Of a stretch of 30,766 nt of DNA, positions 18,604-28,154 are shown in pieces. The position numbers and the translations under genes were made by a program. Positions within the stretch are counted from its first letter, which is position 1; the number at the start of each line of letters is the position of its first letter. Origin of the DNA: Myxococcota bacterium (lineage in GTDB: Bacteria; Myxococcota_A; UBA9160; PR03); contig JASJBO010000103.1 in NCBI GenBank assembly GCA_030066475.1, positions 1-30,766 on the forward strand, written 5' to 3'. The notes beneath the pieces are model-generated. The model was not told where the DNA came from. It saw only the letters and a program-made list of their open reading frames with translations, and did not search any database.

Positions 18604-18984
18604 CTCGTCTCCCTCCGATCCCACCCCGCCCCCGAGGATGCCGTCACTCCTCGCCGTTCGCGAGCCCAGGGTGAAGGGGCTCACGTACTCCCAGACCAGC
18701 GTCGAGTTCCAGTCGAGCTCGATCAGCGCGCCCGACGAGGCGCCGATCCGCTCGGTGCCCTCGGCGTCCTCGGGCGGCTGGGTCTGGATCAGCAGGTTGC
18801 CGTTGGCGGCGAGCTTCGCGTGTTGGATCCCCTCCGGGTGGTGCCAGCGCCACACGATGCGGCCCTCGGCGTCCAGCAGGTTGGCGTGGGTGCCGCGGAC
18901 CGGGGCGAAGAGGGTATATCCAGGACACGAGCGGGCCGCGTCGCGCCACGTGACGCCGACGGGTCGGTTGCGTGTCCAGGCCAT
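18604..18984 (-). pseudogene. Truncated arylsulfotransferase-like N-terminal remnant
   Basis: From the ATG at 18984 the frame reads [20 protein letters not shown], then [57 protein letters not shown] and LVWEYV. From memory this matches the first ~100 residues of arylsulfotransferase-like proteins, which normally run past 350 residues. Similarity stops at about residue 103 (near 18676); the remaining ~24 codons are Gly/Ser-rich and lead without a stop into the PhyH protein. A deletion that removed most of the gene is the simplest reading. No clear Shine-Dalgarno precedes 18984. It might still be translated as a short protein or as an extension of PhyH. Confidence 0.6.
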
Positions 18985-19030
18985 CGCCCGCGCAGCCTAA
19001 CGCGCACGACACTCGCGAGAGGTCTGCTGC

Positions 19031-19618
19031 TTGATCGGCGCACGCGCCTGCGATACGAGTTCGTCTCGCGAGATCGCACCTCGCGGCGGGAGCCCCCCGA
19101 TCAGACTGAGCGAGCGCACGATCGGATGGAGGACCGCGCTGGGCCTCAGCGCAATCGCGGTGGGCGTGCTGGGAGGCGTGGGCCTGTCCACCTTCCAGTA
19201 CGCCGACGGCTTCGGCTACCTGAGCGAAGACCCTGCGGCCTGCGTGAACTGCCACATCATGTGGCCGCAGTACGACTCCTGGCAGAAATCGAGTCACCAC
19301 ACGGTGGCTGTCTGCGTCGACTGCCACCTGCCCACGGAGTTCGTGCACAAGTACATGGCCAAGGCCGAGCACGGCTGGAACCATTCCAAGGGCTTCACCC
19401 TCCAGAACTTCGCCGAGCCGATCGAGATCACCCAGAAGACCGCCGACGACCTCCAGGCCAACTGCCTCCGCTGCCACGGAGAGTTCGTGCACCAGCAGTC
19501 GGTGGGCAACAGCATGCCGGAATGCCAGCACTGTCACGACGACGTGGGCCACGGCCCCCGCGCCGGCCTGGGCGCCCCCATGCGCCCCGGGGAGACGGCG
19601 CCAGGAGACGCACTGTGA
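19031..19618 (+). CDS. nrfH: Cytochrome c nitrite reductase small subunit (NapC/NirT family)
   Basis: 195 residues from a TTG at 19031 with GAGAGG eight bases upstream; no ATG start fits. One membrane helix (about 32-53, [20 protein letters not shown]) anchors it to the periplasmic face. Four heme c sites follow: CVNCH (71-75), CVDCH (95-99), CLRCH (145-149) and CQHCH (165-169), the NrfH number and spacing. It takes electrons from menaquinol and passes them to NrfA. Its TGA overlaps the nrfA GTG (GTGA, 19615-19618). Oddities are a basic N-terminal extension of about 30 residues and a Pro/Gly-rich tail after the last heme. Confidence 0.93.
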   Translation: MIGARACDTSSSREIAPRGGSPPIRLSERTIGWRTALGLSAIAVGVLGGVGLSTFQYADGFGYLSEDPAACVNCHIMWPQYDSWQKSSHHTVAVCVDCHLPTEFVHKYMAKAEHGWNHSKGFTLQNFAEPIEITQKTADDLQANCLRCHGEFVHQQSVGNSMPECQHCHDDVGHGPRAGLGAPMRPGETAPGDAL

Positions 19619-21060
19619 GCGACGACACTGCGAAGCCCCGCCTCGTTCCGTTCGCGATCCTGCTGGTGGTGGTCGCCCTCGCGACGGCCGGCGTGACCGC
19701 GCTGCTGCTCAACATCTCCGAGCGCAAGGCCGAGGAGCGCACGCCGTTCGTGCGCCTGGTCGAGGTGGACGAGGACACCACCGACCCCGAGGTGTGGGGC
19801 ACCAACTGGCCGCGGCAGTACGACACCTACAAGCTCACTGCGCTGCCCACGCGCACCCGCTTCGGGGGCCACGGCGGCAGCGAGGCGCTCCCGGAGCAGA
19901 AGATCGAGCGCGATCCCTGGCTCGAGCGCATGTTCCGCGGCTACGCCTTCTCGATCGACTACCGCGATCGCCGCGGCCACGCCTACATGCTCCAGGACCA
20001 GGAGGAGACCGAGCGGCTCAAGGTCCCCCAGAGCGGCTCCTGCATCCACTGCCACGCGAGCGTGCTGCCTCTGTATCGCGAGCTCGGGGATGGCGACGTC
20101 ATGGCCGGCTTCGAGGGGACCTACGCGATGTCCTACCAGGAAGCCAACGCCAAGCTCCACGAGCTGGGCCACGGGCAGCCGGTGTCGTGCGTCGACTGCC
20201 ACGATCCCGAGTCGATGGCGATCCGCGTCACGCGTCCGGGCTTCATCCAGGGCATCCAGCGGCTCGCCGAGGGCGACGCCGAGGTGCCGCACCTGCCCTC
20301 GATCGAGCGCTGGCGCGACGGCCCGCGCGACCGGCCCTACGATCCCAACACCGACGCCACGCGCAACGAGATGCGCTCGTACGTGTGCGGCCAGTGCCAC
20401 GTCGAGTACTACTGCTCGGACAAGTTCACGCTCACCTACCCCTGGGGCCACGGGATGGACGCCGAGGCGACCGAGAAGTTCTGGAACGAGGTCGAGTTCG
20501 AGGACGGCGAGCGCTTCTACGACTACAAGCACAAGGAGACCGGCGCGCCCATCCTGAAGGCGCAGCATCCGGAGTTCGAGCTCTGGAGCCAGGGCATCCA
20601 CGCGCGCAGCGGGGTGTCGTGCTCGGACTGCCACATGCCCTACATGCGCGACGGCGCCACCAAGGTCTCCGACCACTGGGTGCGCAGCCCGCTGCTCAAC
20701 GTCGAGCGCGCCTGTCTCACCTGCCACCACTTCTCGGCCGAGGAGATGCTGGAGCGCGTCGACCAGATCCAGACCCGGAACTTCGAGCTGCTCCAGAACG
20801 CCGGCGCCGCGCTGATGGACCTGATCGACGCGATCAACGCGGCGCGCGAGGCGGGCGCGACGGACGCGCAGATCGCGCCGGCGCTCGAGCTGCAGCGCCA
20901 GGCGCAGTGGCGGCTGGACTACATCGCGGCCGAGAACTCGATGGGCTTCCACGCGCCGCAGGAGGCCGCGCGCGTCCTCGGCCGGGCCTCCGACCTGGCG
21001 CGCCAGGGCCAGGTGGCCGCGCTGGAGTGGCGCAAGACCGTCGAGACCGCGCAGCGCTAG
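19615..21060 (+). CDS. nrfA: Ammonia-forming cytochrome c nitrite reductase
   Basis: 481 residues. It catalyses the six-electron reduction of nitrite to ammonium in the periplasm. A hydrophobic N-terminal segment (about 11-33) serves as signal or anchor. Five heme sites are CIHCH (143-147), CVDCH (192-196), CGQCH (258-262), CSDCH (336-340) and CLTCH (367-371). The CGQCHVEYY segment and KAQHPE (K315, Q317) supply the calcium site and active-site tyrosine; H329 in QGIHARS is the catalytic histidine. The first, catalytic heme site is CxxCH rather than the usual CxxCK. The GTG start overlaps nrfH by four bases. No dedicated heme-lyase genes are nearby. Confidence 0.97.
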   Translation: MSDDTAKPRLVPFAILLVVVALATAGVTALLLNISERKAEERTPFVRLVEVDEDTTDPEVWGTNWPRQYDTYKLTALPTRTRFGGHGGSEALPEQKIERDPWLERMFRGYAFSIDYRDRRGHAYMLQDQEETERLKVPQSGSCIHCHASVLPLYRELGDGDVMAGFEGTYAMSYQEANAKLHELGHGQPVSCVDCHDPESMAIRVTRPGFIQGIQRLAEGDAEVPHLPSIERWRDGPRDRPYDPNTDATRNEMRSYVCGQCHVEYYCSDKFTLTYPWGHGMDAEATEKFWNEVEFEDGERFYDYKHKETGAPILKAQHPEFELWSQGIHARSGVSCSDCHMPYMRDGATKVSDHWVRSPLLNVERACLTCHHFSAEEMLERVDQIQTRNFELLQNAGAALMDLIDAINAAREAGATDAQIAPALELQRQAQWRLDYIAAENSMGFHAPQEAARVLGRASDLARQGQVAALEWRKTVETAQR

Positions 21061-21064
21061 CGCT
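21053..21064. repeat. 12-bp palindrome spanning two overlapping convergent stops
   Basis: AGCGCTAGCGCT is a perfect palindrome. Its central CTAG holds the nrfA stop (TAG, 21058-21060) and the stop of the convergent carboxyltransferase gene (21059-21057). The genes overlap by four bases, so there is no intergenic terminator. Confidence 0.8.
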
Positions 21065-22544
21065 CTCGGTCCTCGGCCAGCACCAGCGCGTTCAGGATCG
21101 CGTTGCGGAGCTCGCGCGGGTCGATCACCTCGTCCACGCCGAGGCGGTTCGCCAGCGCGTAGGGGCCCGCGCGCTGGGCCTCCTCGACCTGGCGCTGCGC
21201 GTCGTCGTCGAGGCCCGCCGAGCGGCCGCCGCTCGCCGCGGGCATGGCGGCCAGGTTCACGCTCGGCAGCGCGTAGGTGAAGGTCTGGTGGTCGAAGGGC
21301 GTGGCGCCCATGTTGACCAGCCCGAACCCGAAGCCCTTGCGCATCAGCACGTTGATCTTGGGCGCGCGCAGCCGACGCTCGGCTTCGAACATGCGGCCGC
21401 CCCACTTCAGGATGCCCTCGCGCTCGGCGCGCGAGCCGGCCAGCACGCCGGGGTTGTCGGTGAGGAACACCACCGGGTGCCGGAACGGCCCCACCACCTC
21501 GAGGAAGTCGGTCGCCTTGATCGCCGCCGCGGAGTCGATGGCGCCTGCGAGCTGCTTCGGGTCGTTGGCGACGAACGCCACGGCGCGGCCGCCCACGTGG
21601 GCCAGCGCCGTGATGATCGAGCGCCCGTAGCGCGGCTGCACCTCGAATACGCGCCCCTCGTCGGCGATGCAGGCCAGCACCTCGTGCATGTCGTAGGGCT
21701 TGCGGTCGTTGGGCGGCACGATCTCGAGCATCTCGTCGACGAGCCGCGGGCCCGTGTCGGGACCGTCGCGTCGCGGCAGCGGCCGCCCGCTGCTCGGCGG
21801 GAAGTACGACAGGTACTCGCGCGCCAGGTCGATGGCGGCCGCGTCGTCGGGGGCCACGTTGTGGGCCGTGCCCGCGATCTCGGCGCACACCTCGGGACCG
21901 CCGAGCGCCTCCTTGGTGACCTCCTCGCCGGTGGCCGCCTTCACCAGCGGCGGCCCGCCCGAGAACATGCAGCCGGCCTCGGACATCACGACGAAGTCCG
22001 AGAGCGGCGCGGCCAGCGCGCTGTGACCCGCCGCGGCGCCGAGCACCAGGCACACCGTCGGCACCTGGCCCGAGAGATCGGCGAGCGCCAGCAGGTCGTG
22101 CGGCGCGCGCGCGTGGTCGGTGTTGGTGAGCCGGTGGCCCGCGCCCTCGAGCATCACGACCAGCGGTACGCGCTCCTGCAGCGCCAGCTCGGCGATGCGG
22201 TGGCGCTTGGCGGTGCCGCCGGTGCCGATCGAGCCGCCCAGCAGCGAGAAGTCCTCGGCGCCGCCCAGCGCCGGGCGGCCGTGGATGCGCCCCAGGCCGC
22301 ACACGTAGCCGTCACCGGGCAGGTCGTCGATCGTGCCGACGAGCTGGCCCAGCTCGACGAAGGTCCCGGGGTCGAAGAGCCGCTCGATGCGCTGGCGCGC
22401 GTCGAGCTTGCCGCGCGCGTGCATCAGCCGCTCGACGCGCTCGGGCCCGCCCATCTCGCGGGCGCGCGCGCGGCGCCGGTCGAGCTGCTGGAGCCACGCC
22501 TCCCACGCCACGCGGTTCTCCTCGCGCTGCCTGTCTCCCGCCAC
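21057..22544 (-). CDS. Acyl-CoA carboxylase carboxyltransferase (beta) subunit
   Basis: 495 residues, close to the ~510 of propionyl-/acetyl-CoA carboxylase beta chains. N-terminal [40 protein letters not shown], and [11 protein letters not shown] (the usual Gly-rich oxyanion loop is less standard), then [20 protein letters not shown] and [11 protein letters not shown] give the first crotonase-fold domain. [40 protein letters not shown] and [20 protein letters not shown] give the second. It moves a carboxyl group from biotin to an acyl-CoA. The GTG at 22544 has GGAGG five bases upstream; a longer start (22598) adds only Arg/Gly-rich residues. No biotin carboxylase or biotin carrier gene is next to it, so the partner lies elsewhere. 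Confidence 0.93.
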   Translation of the reverse strand: MAGDRQREENRVAWEAWLQQLDRRRARAREMGGPERVERLMHARGKLDARQRIERLFDPGTFVELGQLVGTIDDLPGDGYVCGLGRIHGRPALGGAEDFSLLGGSIGTGGTAKRHRIAELALQERVPLVVMLEGAGHRLTNTDHARAPHDLLALADLSGQVPTVCLVLGAAAGHSALAAPLSDFVVMSEAGCMFSGGPPLVKAATGEEVTKEALGGPEVCAEIAGTAHNVAPDDAAAIDLAREYLSYFPPSSGRPLPRRDGPDTGPRLVDEMLEIVPPNDRKPYDMHEVLACIADEGRVFEVQPRYGRSIITALAHVGGRAVAFVANDPKQLAGAIDSAAAIKATDFLEVVGPFRHPVVFLTDNPGVLAGSRAEREGILKWGGRMFEAERRLRAPKINVLMRKGFGFGLVNMGATPFDHQTFTYALPSVNLAAMPAASGGRSAGLDDDAQRQVEEAQRAGPYALANRLGVDEVIDPRELRNAILNALVLAEDRER

Positions 22545-22785
22545 CTGCCCCTCCCGACGGCCGAGCCGCTGCCTGGATCCCGCGCGGGAGCCGAGCATAG
22601 GTCAGGTCGCGGCGGGGCCGCGCGCGGCTCCGGTGCCCTCTGCCGGGGTTCCTGCCGGGTCGCAACTCCCCGTCTTTGCGGCGTTTCTCCGCCGAGTCAC
22701 GAAAGTCACCAAAGGATCAGAATCCGCGAAGGACACGCGGCGCGCGCTCCGGTACTCCTGAGGCGACCGTCGGAGAGCCCCTGCC
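22545..22785. other. Divergent intergenic region (carboxyltransferase / P450)
   Basis: 241 bases between divergent starts. The stretch at about 22670-22735 is visibly less GC-rich than its surroundings (AGTCACGAAAGTCACCAAAG, with GTCAC repeated 10 bases apart). It presumably holds both promoters, but no convincing -35/-10 pair is seen. No ORF with coding character. Confidence 0.5.
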
Positions 22786-24024
22786 ATGACGACCCGCCGC
22801 CCGCGGCCCGAGATGGCCGTGCCCGAGATCAACACCCCTGACTTCCTGGCCGACCTGCACGCCCACTACGCGAGGCTGCGCGCGGCGGAGCCGGTGCACT
22901 ACCACGAGTTCGAGGGCAGCCCGCGCTGGAGCCTGCTGCGCTACGACGACGTGGCCGCGGCGTTCTGCGACCCGCGTCTCACGCCGGTGCGGCTGCCCGA
23001 GGACGTCGTCCACAACGTCCGCCACAGCGGGCATCGCGACCTCGAGAACCTGGGTCGCGTGATCGCGAGCATCCTGATCATCAAGGATGGACCCGATCAC
23101 ACGCGGCTGCGCAAGCTGGTGAGCCGCGCCTTCACGCCGCGCATGGTCGAGCGCCTGACCGGGCGCGTCGAGGCGCTGGTCGGCGAGCTGCTCGACCCGT
23201 TCCACGGGCGCCCGTCGATGGAGTGGATCCGGGACTTCGCGGTGCCGCTGCCGGTGATCGTGATCGGCGAGCTGCTCGGTGTGCCCACCGACGACCGCGA
23301 GTGCCTGAAGCGCTGGTCAGCCGACTTCGCGCCGCTGCTCGACCGCACGCTCAACGTGCAGGGGCTGCTGCCGGCCGCCGCCGCGTGCACCGGCTTCGCC
23401 GGGCTCTTCGAGCCGCTGTTCGAGGCGCGCCGCCGCGAGCCACGCGACGACCTGGTGAGCGCGCTGGTCGCCGTCGCCGACGAGGGCGACGGCGCGCTCG
23501 ATCCCGACGAGCTGCTCGCGACCTGCCTGCTGCTGCTCGTCGCCGGCCACGAGACCACCACCAACCTGCTCGCGAACGGGCTGCTCACCCTGCTGCGCCA
23601 CCCCGACGAGCTGGCCTGGCTGCGCCGCCACCCCGAGGCGATGGGCACCGCGGTGGAGGAGCTGCTGCGCTACGAGGGGCCGCTGATGCGCGTCGTGCGC
23701 CACGCGCGCGAGGACGTCGAGGTGCGCGGCGTCACGATCCCCGCCGGCCGCATCGTCGACCTGGTGATGGCGTCCGCCAACCGCGACCCCGAGCGCTTCG
23801 CCGAGCCCGGCCGGCTCGACCTGCAGCGGCCCGACAACCGGCACCTGTCGTTCGGCCTCGGCGCGCACTTCTGTCTGGGCGCCGCGCTCGCCCGGCTCGA
23901 GGCCCGCATCGCGCTGCGCGCGCTGCTCGAGCGCTTCCCCGCCGTCAAGCTGGTGAGCGACGCCGTCGAGTGGCGGCCCGGCACCTTGTTCCGGGGCCTG
24001 CGCACGCTGCCGCTGTCGCTCTAG
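22786..24024 (+). CDS. Cytochrome P450
   Basis: 412 residues, the size of a soluble bacterial class I P450. The oxygen-activating I-helix motif AGHETT is at 253-258, the K-helix ExxR is E292-LLR295, and the heme loop FGLGAHFCLGAALA has the thiolate ligand C363. HxxxR-type HTRLRKLVSRAF near 105-116 is also typical. No membrane anchor, so cytoplasmic; it needs a ferredoxin and reductase that are not in the window. ATG 22786 has GGAGAG upstream; M10 is an alternative. It stands alone, and its substrate cannot be inferred. Convergent with glnB. Confidence 0.96.
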   Translation: MTTRRPRPEMAVPEINTPDFLADLHAHYARLRAAEPVHYHEFEGSPRWSLLRYDDVAAAFCDPRLTPVRLPEDVVHNVRHSGHRDLENLGRVIASILIIKDGPDHTRLRKLVSRAFTPRMVERLTGRVEALVGELLDPFHGRPSMEWIRDFAVPLPVIVIGELLGVPTDDRECLKRWSADFAPLLDRTLNVQGLLPAAAACTGFAGLFEPLFEARRREPRDDLVSALVAVADEGDGALDPDELLATCLLLLVAGHETTTNLLANGLLTLLRHPDELAWLRRHPEAMGTAVEELLRYEGPLMRVVRHAREDVEVRGVTIPAGRIVDLVMASANRDPERFAEPGRLDLQRPDNRHLSFGLGAHFCLGAALARLEARIALRALLERFPAVKLVSDAVEWRPGTLFRGLRTLPLSL

Positions 24025-24040
24025 GCGGCCGGCGGCGAGC

Positions 24041-25862
<1,822 letters not shown>

Positions 25863-25867
25863 CACTC

Positions 25868-25883
25868 AGCAAGCGGCATGCCA
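25868..25883 (-). promoter_or_regulatory. Sigma-54 (-24/-12) promoter for amt-glnB
   Basis: The minus strand reads TGGCATGCCGCTTGCT. This matches the RpoN consensus TGGCACG-N4-TTGCW at all but one fixed position, with the required GG-N10-GC spacing. The predicted start near 25857 leaves a leader of about 70 bases to the amt ATG. The ammonium transporter/P-II operon is a standard NtrC/RpoN target, which supports the call. Confidence 0.75.
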
Positions 25884-25929
25884 GGAAGCGCGTCGACCGC
25901 GGCGTGCCTATAGCCGCCGATCTGGGCGC

Positions 25930-25975
25930 CTCTCGGCGCAGCGGCGCGCGGATCGCTCCGCGTCGGCCCCGAGAG
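25930..25975. repeat. Nested inverted repeats between divergent sigma-54-type promoters
   Basis: Outer arms CTCTCGG (25930-25936) and CCGAGAG (25969-25975) enclose inner arms CGCGG (25947-25951) and CCGCG (25958-25962). The element sits about midway between the two -24/-12 sites, where an enhancer-binding activator would be expected. It does not match the NtrC consensus that I know. Confidence 0.4.
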
Positions 25976-26052
25976 CGTGACGAACTCGTGGGCACGCATG
26001 TCCATTGCGTTGGCAGCGTCCGGCCTCGGATCGCCGTAGCAGCCGTTCGCGT

Positions 26053-26068
26053 TGGCATGGCGGTTGCG
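26053..26068 (+). promoter_or_regulatory. Second sigma-54-type (-24/-12) promoter, facing treT
   Basis: The plus strand reads TGGCATGGCGGTTGCG, again with GG-N10-GC spacing and TTGC at -12; only two consensus positions differ. Transcription would start near 26078-26080, immediately before the GTG (26081) and ATG (26084) of the treT-like gene. That would make the mRNA leaderless or nearly so. Confidence 0.5.
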
Positions 26069-26083
26069 AACGGTGATGGCGTG

Positions 26084-27547
26084 ATGCAGACGGTGGACGT
26101 CCGCGAGCCCGCCGGGCTCGACGCCTACGCCGAGGTCGTGCACCTCGCCGAAGCCGTTCGCGCGCTTCGCGAGGAGGCCGGCCGGCTCCTGCCGGCGCTG
26201 CGCGGGCGCAAGATCTGGATGGTGAACTCGACCGCCCAGGGCGGTGGGGTCGCGGAGATGCTTCCCAAGCTGGTCCGTCTGCTCAACGAGTGCGGTGTGC
26301 CCACGGAGTGGGTGGTCATGGGGTGCGACGACCCGCGCTTCTTCCAGCTCACCAAGCGGCTCCACAACCTGATCCACGGCACGGGCGACCCCTGCCTGGA
26401 CGACGACGATCGACGGCTCTATGCCGCCGTGAGCTCTGCGAACGCCGCCGAATTCAAGCGCCGGCTCGGGCCGGACGACGTGGTGGTCGTCCACGATCCC
26501 CAGCCGCTGGGGATGGGCGCCCTGCTCAAACGCGAGCTCCGCCTGCCGTTCTTCTTCCGCTGCCACATCGGACTCGACGAGGACGGTCCGGAGACCCAGG
26601 CCGCCTGGGCCTTTCTGCGCCCCTACGCCGAGCTGTGCGACTACGCCGTCTTCTCGGCGCCCGAGTACATCCCCGGCTTCCTGGCGGGAAAGGCCGGGCT
26701 CATCACGCCGGGCATCGATCCGCTGAGCTTCAAGAACCGCGAGCTCGGGCCCCACAAGCTGGCGGGCATCCTGAAGAACGCGGGACTCCTCCGCTCGCGA
26801 CACCCGGTCGTGCCGGTCGACTACGACGAGCAGGCGACGCGGCTCGGATCGGACGGCCGCTTCGCTCCGATCACCGAGGAGAGCGACGTCGGGATCCTGT
26901 TCCGCCCCATCGTGACGCAGATCTCGCGCTGGGATCGGCTGAAGGGCTTCGCGCCCCTGCTCGAGGCCTTCGTGCGCCTGAAGCACGGCAGCTTCGGCCG
27001 CGACGTCTCGGAGCGCCAGCGCCGCCGGCTGGCCCAGGTACGGCTGGTGCTGGCGGGACCCGAGCCCTCGGCGGTGGCCGACGATCCCGAGGCGCAGGAG
27101 GTGCTGGCCGAGCTGATCGCGTCGTACCAGCGGCTGCCGCACTGGATCCAGGAGGACGTCGCGCTGCTGTCCCTGCCGATGGCCTCTCGTTCGCAGAATG
27201 CGCTCATGGTGAACGCGCTCCAGCGCTGCTCGAGTCTCGTGGTGCAGAACTCCCTGCGCGAGGGCTTCGGGCTGACCGTGACGGAGGCGATGTGGAAGCA
27301 GTGCGGCGTGCTCGGGAGCCGGGCCTGCGGCATCCGCCAGCAGATCCGGGACGAGATGGACGGACGCCTGATCGACGACAGCGAAGACCCCGAAGCCATC
27401 GCGGCACTGCTCGACGTCGCCCTCGACGACCTGCCGGGACGCACGCGCTGGGGGCGTAGCGCCCAGCGCCGCGTGCACGACGAGTTCCTGATCTTCACCC
27501 AGGTGCGGCGCTGGCTCGAGACCCTCGCCGATCACCTGCGGGTCTAG
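26084..27547 (+). CDS. treT: Trehalose synthase, TreT-like GT4 glycosyltransferase
   Basis: 487 residues from ATG 26084 (MQTVDVREPAGLDAYAEVV). This resembles the start of TreT-type trehalose synthases, and the frame upstream of it contains the sigma-54-type promoter. N-terminal WMVNSTAQGGGVAEMLP is the TreT signature loop; VVVHDPQPLGMG and FRCHIGLDED follow, then the second Rossmann domain with QISRWDRLKGF, RLVLAGPE and REGFGLTVTEAMWKQ (the GT4 E-x7-E region). TreT joins glucose from an NDP-glucose to glucose to give trehalose, or reverses this. It is followed after 43 bases by the hemerythrin-like gene. Trehalose is a stress and storage sugar; a nitrogen-linked promoter would suggest use during nitrogen limitation. 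The symbol is by family resemblance. Confidence 0.87.
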   Translation: MQTVDVREPAGLDAYAEVVHLAEAVRALREEAGRLLPALRGRKIWMVNSTAQGGGVAEMLPKLVRLLNECGVPTEWVVMGCDDPRFFQLTKRLHNLIHGTGDPCLDDDDRRLYAAVSSANAAEFKRRLGPDDVVVVHDPQPLGMGALLKRELRLPFFFRCHIGLDEDGPETQAAWAFLRPYAELCDYAVFSAPEYIPGFLAGKAGLITPGIDPLSFKNRELGPHKLAGILKNAGLLRSRHPVVPVDYDEQATRLGSDGRFAPITEESDVGILFRPIVTQISRWDRLKGFAPLLEAFVRLKHGSFGRDVSERQRRRLAQVRLVLAGPEPSAVADDPEAQEVLAELIASYQRLPHWIQEDVALLSLPMASRSQNALMVNALQRCSSLVVQNSLREGFGLTVTEAMWKQCGVLGSRACGIRQQIRDEMDGRLIDDSEDPEAIAALLDVALDDLPGRTRWGRSAQRRVHDEFLIFTQVRRWLETLADHLRV

Positions 27548-27590
27548 TGGCGCCAGCACGGGCGGGTGCGAGGACTGCGGGAGGAACCAC

Positions 27591-28064
27591 GTGATCAGCG
27601 CTTCACAGCACGGAACGACGTCGCCGGCCGATCGAGACTGGCAGCCGATCGAGACCGATCATCGGGAGCTCGGCGCCGTCGTCGAGCGACTCGAGGAGTG
27701 GCTCGGTCGGCTCGCGGCGGGCAGCCGGTCGGGCGAGCCGGAGGTGCGCTCGTTGCTCGCGGACTTCTGCCAGCGGCTCCGGGCCCACCTGGGCGCCGAG
27801 GAGCAGAGCGGGGTCCTGGAGCGGGCGGCCGCCGCCGCGCCACACTTCGCGGGCCGGATCGATCGGCTCCGCCTGGAGCACGACGAGCTGCGCCGGGGCC
27901 TCGAGATGCTCGCGGCGGGTCCCGAGCCGGCGATTCCCAGACCCGACTGGCCGCGCTTCCACGCGCGCTTCCAGGTATTCCGTGGCGTCCTCGATGCCCA
28001 CGAGCACGCGGAGATCGATATCCTACAGCGCAGCTACCTGGAGGACCTCGGCGGCGGCGGCTGA
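27591..28064 (+). CDS. Hemerythrin-like HHE cation-binding protein
   Basis: 157 residues from a GTG with GGGAGGA upstream. It is a four-helix bundle of the hemerythrin HHE type. Candidate iron ligands are H24 (ETDHREL), H66 with E70 (RAHLGAEE), H97 (RLEHDEL), and H137/E141 (LDAHEHAEID), giving the H-HxxxE-H-HxxxE pattern. No signal peptide, so cytoplasmic. Relatives bind a di-iron centre and sense or store oxygen or nitric oxide, or act in iron-sulfur repair. It sits between the treT-like and glutamate-synthase-like genes and probably shares their transcript. A guess is protection of the neighbouring oxygen-sensitive enzyme; not shown by sequence. Confidence 0.85.
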   Translation: MISASQHGTTSPADRDWQPIETDHRELGAVVERLEEWLGRLAAGSRSGEPEVRSLLADFCQRLRAHLGAEEQSGVLERAAAAAPHFAGRIDRLRLEHDELRRGLEMLAAGPEPAIPRPDWPRFHARFQVFRGVLDAHEHAEIDILQRSYLEDLGGGG

Positions 28065-28097
28065 GGGAAGAGCTCGACGGCGCCCCGTGTCGACGTG

Positions 28098-28113
28098 ACG
28101 GGGCCGGCCCCGT
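28098..28113. repeat. 16-bp perfect palindrome upstream of the glutamate-synthase-like gene
   Basis: ACGGGGCCGGCCCCGT is self-complementary over all 16 bases. It lies in the 90-base gap between the HHE and glutamate-synthase-like genes. It may be a terminator/attenuator or a protein-binding site; no T-run follows. A short direct repeat (CTGCGGGT twice) lies just after it. Confidence 0.55.
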
Positions 28114-28154
28114 TCGCTCCCGCTGCGGGTCTGCGGGTCTGGGAGGAACCGCCT

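Noticed and set aside
25994..26009. Imperfect dyad TGGGCA...TGTCCA as an NtrC enhancer
   Set aside because: The arms mismatch and do not fit the known NtrC consensus; too weak to list as a site.
25904..26083. N-terminal extension of the treT-like protein by 60 residues
   Set aside because: The extra part is Arg/Ala-rich, unlike TreT proteins, and contains the -24/-12 promoter element.
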